Shown here one piece after another: positions 48,241 through 56,522 of a stretch of DNA of 64,000 bases (the first letter of the stretch is position 1; every line of letters starts with the position of its first letter). The stretch spans positions 62,001 through 126,000 of the forward strand of contig NZ_JOFH01000015.1 of NCBI RefSeq assembly GCF_000721235.1, read 5' to 3'. Under the pieces are notes generated by a model, which did not search any database, was not told the DNA's origin, and saw nothing but the letters and a program-made list of their open reading frames with translations. The position numbers and the translations under genes are program-made. The stretch comes from Streptomyces olivaceus (lineage in GTDB: Bacteria; Actinomycetota; Actinomycetes; Streptomycetales; Streptomycetaceae).

Positions 48241-49974
48241 TCACGACAGGGGCGGGTAGGCGTTCTTCAACAGCTCCTGGAACTGCGCGGAGAACCACTT
48301 CCCGGAGATCGGCGCGTTCGGCAGTGCGTTCGACGGGTTGTTGCCGTTGCGCACGTTGCCCTCGTAGGTGGGGTCGCACATCCGGTCGAAGCCCTTGCCC
48401 TCGTCGTTGTCGATCAGCTCGCTCGCGCCGTCGGACTCGCCCGGGGGCTTCATCCAGACGTACGCGTCGATCCCCGCGGCGGGACTGGCCTGCGGGCGCT
48501 CGCCGAGGCCGGCCCCGGACTGGTTGCACCAGTTGCCGGGGTGGATGCGGAGGTCGTAGCGCCCGCCGTCCACGTAGGCGTCGACGCTGGTCTGCGGGCC
48601 GGGACCGGTGGGCCGGGCCGAGCCGCCCCAGCCGTTGCGGGAGGTGTCGATCAGCATGCCGATGCCGGATTCGAAGCCCTTGGAGACCAGCTCGTTGCGG
48701 AAGGCCTGGGCGAAGGACAGCTCGTCCACGTACCGGTTCCAGTCGACCCACTTCGACTGGCGCACGGAGGTGCCGTTGACGCTGTCGTCGATGCTGAAGT
48801 TCTCCTCCTCCAGGGCGCTGTAGTTGGCGGTGTTGGTGATGAAGCCGTGCACGTCGGCGACGGTGGCGCCCTCGGCGGACGCGGCCTCCCTGATGATGTC
48901 GGCGCTGGCGCCGAAGTTGTCGTCCCAGCCGATCCAGCCGTGGTGGCCGGCGTCGATGTAGTTGTAGACGTTGGGCACGTCGCCCAGCTGGGCGAGGGCG
49001 TACCCGACGCCCTTCACGTAGTTGCCGTTGGCCTTCATCGTGTCGCACTCGGGGACGGCCGTGGGGCGGCTGCCGGTGTTGGTCACGAGGTTGGGCAGCG
49101 AGTCGATCTCGACGGTGGTGACGATCCGCAGCGAGGCGTACTTCGAGTCGCCGAGGATCTCCTTGATCGGGTCGATGTACTCGGTCTTGTACCGGTCGAT
49201 CTCGGTCGGGCCCAGCTCGCCGTTGGAGGCGAGGGCCGAGCAGTCCCGCCCGGGCAGGTTGTAGATCACCAGCTGGACGACCAGTTCGCCGGAGCCCTTC
49301 TGCTCCAGCGCGGCGTCCAGGTGGTCGCGCAGCCCCATGCCGCCGTTGGCTCCCTCGATGGCGGCGGTCCGGTCGAGCCACACGCCGGTCGGCTCGTCGG
49401 CGACGCGGTCGCCGCCGGACTCGGCGGCGGCGTTGGCGGACCACTCGGGGTTCACGTAGACCTGAGCGCCGTCGTAGGGGTTGTCCACCCGGGCGGACGG
49501 GCCGGTGGGGTCGGTCGGATCCGTCGGGTCGGTCGGATCCGTGGGGTCGGTCCCGCCGTCGGCGTTGCAGGTCACGCCGTTGAGGGTGAAGGTGGCGGGG
49601 ATCGCGTTGCCGCCGCTGTAGGTGGCCTGGAAGCCGAAGCTCGCCGAACCGCCCGTGGACAGGGTGGCGTTGTGGGACTCGTTGGCCGCGGTGACGGCGG
49701 CACCGCTCTGGCTGACCTTCGCGTTCCAGCTGCTGGTGACCTTCTGGCTGCCGGCGTACGTCCATCCCAGGGACCAGCCGGACGTGGCGGCACCGTTGTT
49801 GGTGACGGTCACGGCGGCGGTGAAGCCGCTTCCCCAGTCGTTCTGCACCTCGTAGTCGACGGTGCAGGCGGCGGCCGCCGCCCCGGCGCTCGCGGTCTGG
49901 GCGGCCAGGGCCGTGCCGGACGCCCCGGCGACCAGTGTCAGGGCGGCGAGCATCGCGGTTCTGGTTCGGGTCAT
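48241..49974 (-). CDS. Secreted GH6 cellulase (exoglucanase type) with CBM2
   Basis: The 577-residue protein has a Sec signal (MLAALTLVAGASGTALA, cut near QTASAGA). An N-terminal cellulose-binding CBM2 follows (about 35-140; CTVDYEVQNDWGSGFTAAV, GWSLGWTYAG, FTLNGVTC). The linker contains (DPT)n repeats. The GH6 domain (about 165-577) has VVTTVEIDSLPNLVTN with the catalytic aspartate, YIDAGHHGWIGWDDN, RNGWGGSARPTGPG and AYVWMKPPGESDG. EIDSLPN rather than EPD suggests the cellobiohydrolase-like branch. It cleaves cellobiose from cellulose outside the cell. CebR boxes lie upstream, so it is induced by cello-oligosaccharides. Confidence 0.95.
   Translation of the reverse strand: MTRTRTAMLAALTLVAGASGTALAAQTASAGAAAAACTVDYEVQNDWGSGFTAAVTVTNNGAATSGWSLGWTYAGSQKVTSSWNAKVSQSGAAVTAANESHNATLSTGGSASFGFQATYSGGNAIPATFTLNGVTCNADGGTDPTDPTDPTDPTDPTGPSARVDNPYDGAQVYVNPEWSANAAAESGGDRVADEPTGVWLDRTAAIEGANGGMGLRDHLDAALEQKGSGELVVQLVIYNLPGRDCSALASNGELGPTEIDRYKTEYIDPIKEILGDSKYASLRIVTTVEIDSLPNLVTNTGSRPTAVPECDTMKANGNYVKGVGYALAQLGDVPNVYNYIDAGHHGWIGWDDNFGASADIIREAASAEGATVADVHGFITNTANYSALEEENFSIDDSVNGTSVRQSKWVDWNRYVDELSFAQAFRNELVSKGFESGIGMLIDTSRNGWGGSARPTGPGPQTSVDAYVDGGRYDLRIHPGNWCNQSGAGLGERPQASPAAGIDAYVWMKPPGESDGASELIDNDEGKGFDRMCDPTYEGNVRNGNNPSNALPNAPISGKWFSAQFQELLKNAYPPLS
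49500..49552. repeat. Short tandem repeats encoding the cellulase linker
   Basis: Units of GGGTCGGTCGGATCCGTC type repeat in the linker between the CBM2 and GH6 domains and encode Asp-Pro-Thr triplets. The linker length probably varies between strains by slippage. Confidence 0.7.
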
Positions 49975-50083
49975 GAGTGCGGGTTCCTTCTCTCGTGGGG
50001 GTGCGGGTGCTGTCGTTCCGGGCAGCGCGTCTTTCGGCGCGGCCCGCTGCCGGTCGGCCTGGGGGTGCCGTGGTGACCGGCGG

Positions 50084-50224
50084 TCAGGAACGGCCCGCGG
50101 GCACGGTGGAATGGCCCGGGGGGTGTACGAACCGGCGCTCGGGCCGGTGACGCGTCGGACGGGCCTCGGCCTCGGCCTCGGCTAAAGGTCCTGAACGCGG
50201 AAGGTGGAACGGGGGGTGGCGCAT
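50084..50224 (-). CDS. Possible 46-residue leader ORF with a TTA codon
   Basis: AAGGAG sits exactly 6 nt before an ATG. The ORF reads MRHPPFHLPRSGPLAEAEAE and ends in a basic, Pro-rich tail. Codon 14 is TTA, very rare in Streptomyces and read by the bldA tRNA. It lies between the CebR-like site (50273) and the cellulase start (49974) on the same strand, so it would be translated from the cellulase transcript. No homologue is recognised; it may be an upstream regulatory peptide or chance. Confidence 0.35.
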   Translation of the reverse strand: MRHPPFHLPRSGPLAEAEAEARPTRHRPERRFVHPPGHSTVPAGRS

Positions 50225-50272
50225 GAGCGACTCCTTGCAGTTCGGGCGCGCCGTGACAGACGCGCCGACTGG

Positions 50273-50286
50273 TGGAACCGCTCCCA
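50273..50286. promoter_or_regulatory. Degenerate CebR box
   Basis: TGGAACCGCTCCCA matches the 14-bp CebR consensus TGGGAGCGCTCCCA at 12 positions. It is 299 nt upstream of the cellulase start and 142 nt from the perfect box, so paired sites could allow cooperative repression. Confidence 0.6.
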
Positions 50287-50414
50287 CTGGTGCAGCGAAG
50301 GTAGCGCCAAGTGACGGTAAAGAACAGAGGAGTTACCGACTTTCTCCGGGCCGCCCCCGTCGAATCTTTTCGACTCTTCACACATCTTGACCGCCAGAGC
50401 GCCTCTCCTCACTA

Positions 50415-50428
50415 TGGGAGCGCTCCCA
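50415..50428. promoter_or_regulatory. CebR operator
   Basis: The exact palindrome TGGGAGCGCTCCCA is the established binding sequence of the cellobiose-responsive LacI-family repressor CebR in Streptomyces. It lies upstream of the GH6 cellulase on the minus strand and before a tiny ORF on the plus strand. Confidence 0.92.
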
Positions 50429-50487
50429 CTGGTTCAAGGCTTGTTGCTCCTCCCCCACTCCCCGAGCCGCAAGGAGGAACCAGCACC

Positions 50488-50529
50488 ATGACCGGCACGC
50501 ACTTCCACCGGTACGGAGGCGGCCCCTGA
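50488..50529 (+). CDS. 13-codon ORF behind a CebR box, possible gene remnant
   Basis: AAGGAGGA lies 9 nt before an ATG that opens MTGTHFHRYGGGP and stops. The signal is as good as for a full gene and lies 60 nt downstream of the perfect CebR box. It may be the 5' stub of a lost cellulose-related gene or a leader peptide; nothing coding follows on this strand. Confidence 0.25.
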   Translation: MTGTHFHRYGGGP

Positions 50530-50580
50530 CGTCTCTGGCAAGGGCACGGTGCCGGGCAGCACGCCGGCTCCGCCGTCGTG

Positions 50581-51321
50581 TCAGGGCTTCACGAACGCCC
50601 GCAGGGCGAACACCGGGTCGGGGCGCGGTCGGTCCTGGTCCGGGAGGGCCATGAGCCGGGCGGCGAAGTCCTCCGCCAGGGGTTCGCCCGGCGGCAGCGT
50701 GACGAACCAGCCGCGCCGCAGGTCGGCGACCGTGCGGCGGGGACTGCGGCCCTGGCCGTGCCCGGTGAAGCGGGCCCGCCCCGCCGGAAGCAGTCCGTGC
50801 GCGCGGGCGTGGGCCTCGACGCGGTCGGCGGCGTCGTGGGCGGTGCTGGGCGGGCGGGCCGCCAGTACGGCGTCGATGTCGCTGCCGACGTTGTGCGCGG
50901 CGCCCTTGTCGACCGTCGTCACGTACACCCCGCCGGGCCGCAGTACGCGGGCGCACTCGGCGACGATCGCCCGCACGTTCTCGCTGCCGCCGGCCAGGTG
51001 CAGGAGCCACACGCTGGTGACGGCGTCGAACTCGCCGTCCCGGAAGGGCAGTCGGCGGCTGTCGGCGCGTACGACGGCGCCGGGCAGCCGGGCCGCGGCG
51101 CGGCGGGTCATGGCGGGCGCGAGGTCGACGCCGGTCGCCCTCAGGCCGTCGCGTGCGGCCACGATCCGACGGGTGACGATGCCGGTGCCGCAGGCCACGT
51201 CGAGCAGGCTGCGGGCCCGCACCGGAACCAGGCTCAGCACGGCCTCCGCGGCGGCCGCGGCCCGGGGCTCGCCGCCGCGCAGGGCGTCGTAGCCTTCCGC
51301 TTCCTTGTCGTAGTCGAGCAC
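50581..51321 (-). CDS. Class I SAM-dependent methyltransferase
   Basis: The 246-residue protein begins MLDYDKEAEGYDALRGGEPR and shows Methyltransf_11 motifs: SLLDVACGTGIVTRRI (SAM loop), GVDLAPAMTRRAAARLP, FDAVTSVWLLHLAGG and LRPGGVYVTTVDKG. It starts with GTG and has no convincing Shine-Dalgarno. Resemblance is to small-molecule methyltransferases. It ends 51 nt from the 13-codon ORF. The substrate is unknown; there is no biosynthetic cluster around it. Confidence 0.86.
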   Translation of the reverse strand: MLDYDKEAEGYDALRGGEPRAAAAAEAVLSLVPVRARSLLDVACGTGIVTRRIVAARDGLRATGVDLAPAMTRRAAARLPGAVVRADSRRLPFRDGEFDAVTSVWLLHLAGGSENVRAIVAECARVLRPGGVYVTTVDKGAAHNVGSDIDAVLAARPPSTAHDAADRVEAHARAHGLLPAGRARFTGHGQGRSPRRTVADLRRGWFVTLPPGEPLAEDFAARLMALPDQDRPRPDPVFALRAFVKP

Positions 51322-51325
51322 ACCG

Positions 51326-51631
51326 TCAGTGTGCCCCGTGGCCGGGGGCCAGGTCCTCCACCCTGCGGGCGAGCTCGACGTCCTTCTCGGTGACGGCGCC
51401 GCCGGCGCTGTGGGTCTGCACGGCCAGGGAGACGGTGTTGTACCCGAGGGTCAGGTCGGAGTGGTGGTCCAGTTCCTCCTGGACCTGCGCGACGTGGACG
51501 ACCATCGCGGTCGCCGCGAAGTGCGAGGCGAGCCGGTAAGAACGAGTGAGGCGGCCGGCGTCGAGGGACCAGCCGGGCAGTCCGGCCAGCCGCTCCTCGA
51601 TCTCCTGCGGGGACAGCGGTACGACGGGCAT
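51326..51631 (-). CDS. Pterin-4a-carbinolamine dehydratase
   Basis: The 101-residue protein has the family signature EELDHHSDLTLGYNTVSLAV, in which the two histidines are active-site residues, and the preceding WSLDAGRLTRSYRL. It regenerates dihydrobiopterin after aromatic amino-acid hydroxylation, or acts as a pterin-related accessory protein. It lies 4 nt upstream of the methyltransferase gene on the same strand, so the two are likely co-transcribed. Confidence 0.92.
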   Translation of the reverse strand: MPVVPLSPQEIEERLAGLPGWSLDAGRLTRSYRLASHFAATAMVVHVAQVQEELDHHSDLTLGYNTVSLAVQTHSAGGAVTEKDVELARRVEDLAPGHGAH

Positions 51632-51987
51632 GTGCGGCGTTCCTCTCGGACGGCCCGCCCCGGTTCGGCGGGGTCTCTTCAGCCTGCCACAGCCCGGTCG
51701 CCGCGGCCCCGGGCAGGAGCGCCGACCGGTCCGGCGCGGCCCGGCGTGGGCTACCGTTCGCAACCATGATCGCAGCCACGTCCGCCGGCCGGAACCGACG
51801 CCCCGAGCCGACTCCCCCGCCCGGCACACCGGCTCCGTCGGGACGGGCCGCTCCCGGCCGGTCCGGCGGCGGTCCCGAACCCGCACCCGCTGCCACCGGA
51901 GCAGAAAGATCCACGAACACTCCTGGGAGAGCGGACGGGGCGCATGACAGACTGCGGTGAACCTTGGGCGCGTTGGGGAGGCGTGGC
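51632..51987. other. Intergenic region with a weak short ORF
   Basis: The 356-nt divergent gap holds promoters for the dehydratase (minus) and HTH regulator (plus). A 64-codon Pro/Gly/Arg-rich ORF (51766-51960, plus, starting MIAATSAGRNRRPEP) follows TACCGT by 8 nt, which could mean a leaderless transcript. It lacks recognisable domains and may be chance. Confidence 0.4.
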
Positions 51988-52851
51988 GTGAGTGAGCGGC
52001 GGGCCGCACCCACCGTGGGCCAGGTGGTCCTCGGCAGACGGCTGCAGGAACTGCGGGAGACGGCGGGCCTCAGGCGCGAGGAGGCCGCCAAGGTGCTCCG
52101 GGTCGCCCCGGCGACCGTGCGGCGCATGGAGATGGCCGAGGTCGCGCTCAAAATACCGTATGTCCAGATCCTGCTGACGACGTACGGGGTCGCCTCGGAC
52201 GAGGTCTCGGCGTTCGTCACGCTCGCCGAGGAGGCGAATCAGCCGGGCTGGTGGCAGCGGTACCACGACGTACTGCCGGACTGGTTCAGCCTGTACGTCA
52301 GCCTGGAGGGCGCCGCACGGATCGTCCGCTCCTACGAGCCGCACTTCGTCCCGGGGCTGCTCCAGACCGAGGACTACGCGCGTTCGGTCATGGAGGCCGG
52401 GACGATCGGCAACGCGGGCGGCGACGCGGTGGAGCGGCACGTGTCCCTCCGCATGGAGCGGCAGCGGCTGCTCGACCGCCCGGACCCGCCCCACCTGTGG
52501 GTGGTGATGGACGAGACGGTGCTGCGGCGCCCGGTGAGCGTCCACGGCCGGGTGATGCGCGAACAGCTGGACAAGCTGCTGGAGTTCGCGGCGCGGGACC
52601 GGGTGACCCTGCAGGTCGCCGAGTTCGAGGACGGGCCGCACCCCGGGACGTACGCGCCGTTCACCCTGTTCCGGTTCGCGGAGCCGGAGCTGCCCGACAT
52701 GGTGTTCACCGAGTATCTGACGGGCGCGCTGTACCTGGACTCCCGGACCGAGGTCTCCGCGCACCTGGAGGTCCTGGACCACATGACGGCACGCGCCGCC
52801 TCCACCCAGCGCACCGAGAAGATACTGCGCGAGTACCGCGAGACCTTCTGA
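51988..52851 (+). CDS. Helix-turn-helix regulator with DUF5753 (Scr1-type) domain
   Basis: The 287-residue protein has an Xre-type HTH (about 10-70: VVLGRRLQELRETAGLRREE, VLRVAPATVRRMEMAEV). The DUF5753 sensor domain follows (about 95-280: YVSLEGAARIVRSYEPHFVPG, LLQTEDYARSV, GPHPGTYAPFTLFRFAEPE, MVFTEYLTGALYLD). GGGGAGG precedes GTG 51988 by 7 nt. Such proteins usually pair with a small DUF397 gene downstream; none is present here. It is followed by a terminator. They act as transcription regulators in Streptomyces development and TA-like pairs. Confidence 0.9.
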   Translation: MSERRAAPTVGQVVLGRRLQELRETAGLRREEAAKVLRVAPATVRRMEMAEVALKIPYVQILLTTYGVASDEVSAFVTLAEEANQPGWWQRYHDVLPDWFSLYVSLEGAARIVRSYEPHFVPGLLQTEDYARSVMEAGTIGNAGGDAVERHVSLRMERQRLLDRPDPPHLWVVMDETVLRRPVSVHGRVMREQLDKLLEFAARDRVTLQVAEFEDGPHPGTYAPFTLFRFAEPELPDMVFTEYLTGALYLDSRTEVSAHLEVLDHMTARAASTQRTEKILREYRETF

Positions 52852-52856
52852 CCGGC

Positions 52857-52887
52857 GCCCCCGGGCCGGCCTCGGGGACCCGGGGGC
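52857..52887 (+). terminator. Terminator of the HTH regulator gene
   Basis: Perfect arms GCCCCCGGG and CCCGGGGGC with a 13-nt loop begin 6 nt past the stop codon. Confidence 0.8.
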
Positions 52888-52977
52888 GGCCCGCCCTGAC
52901 CCGTACGGGCGCCGCGGACGGGTGCGCTTCCCTGCCCGCCCCTAGGTTCGGGAACCAGGGCGAGCAAGGGAGCGCAC

Positions 52978-53124
52978 GTGAGCGACACGCGGACACCGCC
53001 CACCGAGCCGGGCGCGGCGCTGCCGTGCGCGGCTCGGTTCTTCCAGCCGGGCACCGCCGCACCCGAGGCCGCGGACCGCCCGTCGGCCGGGCGGCAGACC
53101 CCTGACGACGAGAGGGAGGTCTGA
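52978..53124 (+). pseudogene. narG remnant (5' stub of nitrate reductase alpha gene)
   Basis: A 48-codon ORF keeps a good ribosome-binding site (AAGGGAG before GTG 52978). It reads MSDTRTPPTEPGAALPCAAR, then FFQPGTAAPEAADRPSAGRQ, and stops 4 nt before narJ. The RFF-PGT stretch resembles the start of actinobacterial NarG, after which over 1,200 residues of NarG and all of NarH are missing. The remainder (PDDEREV) could be the NarH C-terminus. I read it as a deletion scar in a former narGHJI operon. Confidence 0.5.
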
Positions 53125-53128
53125 ACCG

Positions 53129-53623
53129 ATGCCCGGCTTCGAGGTGCTGTACCAGGCGGCGGCGCTCTGCCTGACGTATCCCGACGACGACTTCCGCGCC
53201 CGGCTGCCCCTGCTGCGCGAGGCGGCGCCGCAGCTGCGCGATTTCACCGACCACGCGGCGGCGACCGGGCAGGGCGAACTCCAGGCGCACTACGTGGAGG
53301 TCTTCGACCTAAGGGACCGGCACAGCCTCCACCTGAGCCGGTGGACCGACGGCGACGCCCGCGACCGCGGGATGTCCCTGGTCCGCTTCAAGGAGCTGTA
53401 CCGCGCCCACGGCCTGGAGTTCACCGGGGAGGAGCTGCCGGACTTCCTGCCCGCGGTGCTGGAGTTCGCCTCCCGCACCGGGGACACGGCCATGCTCACC
53501 GAGCACCGTGACGCCCTGGAGCAGCTGCGTTCCCGGCTCACCGCGTTCGGCACGCCCTACGCGTGCGTCCTGGACGCGGTGTGCGCCACCCTGCCGCCCG
53601 CCCCCGCCGGAGCCCGCCGGTGA
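53129..53623 (+). CDS. narJ: Nitrate reductase assembly chaperone NarJ, orphan
   Basis: The 164-residue protein is a TorD/NarJ-fold chaperone. It has the conserved YVEVFDLRDRHSLHLSRWTD, GDARDRGMSLVRFKELYRAHG and ELPDFLPAVLEFASRTGD. NarJ inserts the molybdenum cofactor into NarG. The gene is intact and slightly short for the family. GAGGGAGG precedes ATG 53129. Its partners are missing: only a narG stub lies upstream and a frameshifted narI fragment downstream. It may be decaying, or may serve another nitrate reductase in the genome. Confidence 0.88.
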   Translation: MPGFEVLYQAAALCLTYPDDDFRARLPLLREAAPQLRDFTDHAAATGQGELQAHYVEVFDLRDRHSLHLSRWTDGDARDRGMSLVRFKELYRAHGLEFTGEELPDFLPAVLEFASRTGDTAMLTEHRDALEQLRSRLTAFGTPYACVLDAVCATLPPAPAGARR

Positions 53624-53630
53624 ACGGCAG

Positions 53631-53770
53631 ATGAGCGGCATTCTCTTCGTCCTGGCGGGTACCGCTTGTTCTCGCTCTGCGGCGGCACCTTCGCCGGGGT
53701 CCCCGCGGTCGCCGACGTCGCGATGCCGGTCCACCGGTCGCGCGACCCCAGGCAGCTGGGGCCGCGCCCG
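53631..53770 (+). pseudogene. narI remnant with internal deletion and frameshift
   Basis: After ATG 53631 the frame reads MSGILFVLAG, matching the GILFVLxGH helix of NarI. About 40 codons then appear to be lost, and the match continues in another frame from 53664 as RLFSLCGGTFAGVPAVADVA, corresponding to the YHLxSLYGGTxAG region of NarI. No continuous gamma subunit (five helices, haem ligands) can be made. This supports decay of a narGHJI operon. Confidence 0.6.
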
Positions 53771-53814
53771 GACCGGCGGGGCCGGGAGCGCACGGGCTCC
53801 CAGCCGGTGCGGTG

Positions 53815-54240
53815 CTACGCCAGCTTGGCGGTGAGGGTGATGGTGGTGCCGGTCAGAGCCTGGCTGACCGGGCAGTTCTTCTTGGCGTCCTCGGCGGCGG
53901 CGACGAACGCGTCCTCGGTGAGACCGGGGACGGTGCCCTCCACGGTGAGGTGGATGCCGGTGATGCCCTCGCCGGGCTGGAAGGTGACGTCGGCGGAGGT
54001 GGTGAGCTTGGTGGGCGCGTTGCCGGCGCCGGTCAGGCCGTTCGACAGCGCCATGGAGAAGCAGCTGGAGTGGGCGGCGGCGATCAGCTCCTCCGGGCTG
54101 GTCTTGCCGTTCGCCTTCTCGGCGCGCGACGGCCACGACACCGGCTGCTCGCCGATGCCGGACGAGTCGAAGGTGACGACACCGTTGCCCTCGGTCAGGT
54201 TGCCTTCCCAGACGGTGTGTGCGGAGCGCGTGGTTGCCAC
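53815..54240 (-). CDS. OsmC-family peroxiredoxin
   Basis: The 141-residue protein has the OsmC pattern: SAHTVWEGNLTEGNG, SPEELIAAAHSSCFSMALS with the first redox cysteine, and AKKNCPVSQAL with the second. OsmC/Ohr proteins reduce organic hydroperoxides with these two cysteines. GTG 54240 follows GAGAGGA by 6 nt. It is monocistronic, convergent with the nar remnants. Confidence 0.92.
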   Translation of the reverse strand: MATTRSAHTVWEGNLTEGNGVVTFDSSGIGEQPVSWPSRAEKANGKTSPEELIAAAHSSCFSMALSNGLTGAGNAPTKLTTSADVTFQPGEGITGIHLTVEGTVPGLTEDAFVAAAEDAKKNCPVSQALTGTTITLTAKLA

Positions 54241-54350
54241 GGCGGGTCCTCTCGAATTCGCTTGCTGTACTGGGGCGGTGGGAGCCCGTTCCCGGGTCCC
54301 CGCCCCCCATCCGATCACACTCCGGCTCAGCTCACCCGCAAAGAGGGGCG

Positions 54351-56522
54351 TCACGCGCTTTTGCCGGGCGCGAACTCGTCTCCGTCGGGCGCGAAGCCTT
54401 CCGCGACGGGGAACGGGGCGCCTTCGACGACGTTGGGGCGCGGGTCGGCCGCGTCCACCGGCACCTGCGGGCCGTTGGACTCGCGCAGCCAGTGGCGGAG
54501 CACCCGGTGGACCTGCTCGGCGCCGACGATCTCCTCGCCCTGGGCGGCCGGTGCGGACAGCACGGTCGGCGACAGCAGGAAGGCACGCGACTGGGCGCCG
54601 CCGAGTCCGCCGTGGGAGCCGATCTGCTCCTCGAAGGCGAGGACCTCGCCGTCGTCCGGGTCGTGGAAGGAGTTGACCATGATGTCGGCGGTGTGCGGGA
54701 AGGAGTGCGTGCGGCGTACGGCGTCGGCGGCGCCGGGGCCGAAGGGGGCGAGCGGCCCGGGGTCCTCGTCGAGCCGGTCCAGGGGCACCTCGGCGCCGCG
54801 CGCGCCGAGCACCACACCGCCGTGTTCCTCGCTGCGCACCAGCAGGAAGCCGATGCCCGGGTGGTTGGCGAGGGTCGGCAGCAGGGCGGGGTGGCGGGCG
54901 TCGATCTCCTCCCGGGTCATCCGGTGCGGCACGTCCGGGAAGGAGACCAGGCCGAGGTTGCCGGAGGCCAGCACGATGGGTTCGGAGCGGCGGCCGGTGG
55001 GGGTGTCGGCGGGCCGCTGCTGCTCGGCGCCCTCCTCGACGGGGCGGTGCAGGGCGGCCCGCGCCATGTTGCGTGCCTCGGCGCCGCTGCGGGTGCGCTG
55101 CGCCCGGCGCGGGACGGGCAGTCCGCACCCGGCCCGGACCAGGTCGCCGAGGGTCAGGCCGTAGCGGGTCCGGAAGGTTTCGCCGGGGCTCTGGCCGTGG
55201 TCGGAGAGGACGACGATCCGGTACGGGCGGGGGGCGTGCTCGGCGACCTTCTCGACCAGGGCGAGGGAGCGGTCGAGCCGGGCGAGGACCTTCGCGGCGT
55301 CCCGGCCGCCGGGGCCGGAGTGGTGCGCGACCTCGTCGTAGGCGACCAGGTCGGCGTAGACGGCGGTGCGGCCGGCCAGCATGTCGCCCATCACCGCGGC
55401 GACGACGACGTCGCGTTCGACGACGGTCGCGAAGGCGCGGACGAAGGGGTAGAGGCCGCCGCGGGAGACGCGCGGGCGGACCTTGTGCACGCGGGCGCGG
55501 GTGGACTGGCCGATCTCCCGGCAGACCTCGGCGGCGAAGGACATCGCGGTGCGCACGGCGTTGGCCGGGTCGGAGAAGTAGGCGAAGTAGCCGGATCTGG
55601 AGCGGGTCTCGCGGCTGCGGCGGCGCGTGGCTATGGACAGCACGAGCGCCTGTTCGTCGGCGCCGCCGCCGAACAGGTTGCCGCGGCTGGCGCCGTCGAG
55701 GCTGAGCAGCCCGCCGTCGCCGGTGCGCCGGACGGCGCGGTACTGGAGCTCGGCGGCGCTGGTCGGGCGGTTGCAGACCATGACCTCGCCGCTGTCCTTC
55801 TCGTACCAGCGGAAGGCGGGGACGTCGTGGTTGCTGCCGTGCAGGATGCCCAGCTGGCTGGCGCCGGTCTGGCTGGACCAGTCGGTGCGCCACAGGTCGA
55901 GCCGGTGGGTCGCGGAGGCGCCGTCGCGGCCGAGCCAGCGGGCGACGGTGGGCAGGGTGCCGGCGTCGACCGCGTCCCGCAGGACGTCGTGGCCGACGCC
56001 GTCCAGTTGCAGGAAGACGGTGCCGGGGCCGGACGGGCAGGGCGGTCTCGCGCCGCGGCGGCGGTCGGCGAGCCGGTAGAGGCGGCGCCGGTAGGCGTCG
56101 TCGTCGCGCACGGCCAGGGCACCGCCGGTGGCGGAGGCGACGGCGGACATGACGGCGGCCACCACGACCGCGGTCTCGGGGGCGACGCCGCCGCGGCCGG
56201 CCGGGTTGACGTCGATGGCGAGGAGCAGCAGCCCGCCGTTGAGGAAGAAGACCAGCAGCCCGAGGACGAGGGCCGGCACCAGGAGCAGCATGCGGACCAG
56301 GACCGGCCAGACCAGGGCGGACAGCAGGCCGAAGGCGCCGGCGCCGATCGCGGCGGTCATGGCGATGTCGGTCGCGCTGTCGCCGTCGGGCGACTGGAGG
56401 CGGAAGTCCGGCAGGATGCCGGCGAGCACGAGCATGGTGAGCGTCGACACGGCCCACACCGTGACACTCCGCCCGATCTGACTGGCGACCCGGCGCCAGC
56501 GGACTCCACCCACGCTCCGCAC
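54351..56522 (-). CDS. Membrane-anchored alkaline-phosphatase-fold hydrolase
   Basis: The 723-residue protein has four hydrophobic segments in the first 135 residues (SVTVWAVSTLTMLVLAGILP, MTAAIGAGAFGLLSALVWPV, LLLVPALVLGLLVFFLNGGL, VVVAAVMSAVASATGGALAV). A large domain follows with alkaline-phosphatase-type metal motifs: VFLQLDGVGHDVLRDAV, DWSSQTGASQLGILHGSN, DLVAYDEVAHHSGPGGRDAAK and VVLSDHGQSPG. It is likely a phosphodiesterase or phosphatase acting on lipid- or polymer-linked phosphate at the membrane. GTG 56522 is used; the Shine-Dalgarno is weak, and GTG 56513 is possible. It is 110 nt from osmC, same strand. Confidence 0.82.
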   Translation of the reverse strand: MRSVGGVRWRRVASQIGRSVTVWAVSTLTMLVLAGILPDFRLQSPDGDSATDIAMTAAIGAGAFGLLSALVWPVLVRMLLLVPALVLGLLVFFLNGGLLLLAIDVNPAGRGGVAPETAVVVAAVMSAVASATGGALAVRDDDAYRRRLYRLADRRRGARPPCPSGPGTVFLQLDGVGHDVLRDAVDAGTLPTVARWLGRDGASATHRLDLWRTDWSSQTGASQLGILHGSNHDVPAFRWYEKDSGEVMVCNRPTSAAELQYRAVRRTGDGGLLSLDGASRGNLFGGGADEQALVLSIATRRRSRETRSRSGYFAYFSDPANAVRTAMSFAAEVCREIGQSTRARVHKVRPRVSRGGLYPFVRAFATVVERDVVVAAVMGDMLAGRTAVYADLVAYDEVAHHSGPGGRDAAKVLARLDRSLALVEKVAEHAPRPYRIVVLSDHGQSPGETFRTRYGLTLGDLVRAGCGLPVPRRAQRTRSGAEARNMARAALHRPVEEGAEQQRPADTPTGRRSEPIVLASGNLGLVSFPDVPHRMTREEIDARHPALLPTLANHPGIGFLLVRSEEHGGVVLGARGAEVPLDRLDEDPGPLAPFGPGAADAVRRTHSFPHTADIMVNSFHDPDDGEVLAFEEQIGSHGGLGGAQSRAFLLSPTVLSAPAAQGEEIVGAEQVHRVLRHWLRESNGPQVPVDAADPRPNVVEGAPFPVAEGFAPDGDEFAPGKSA

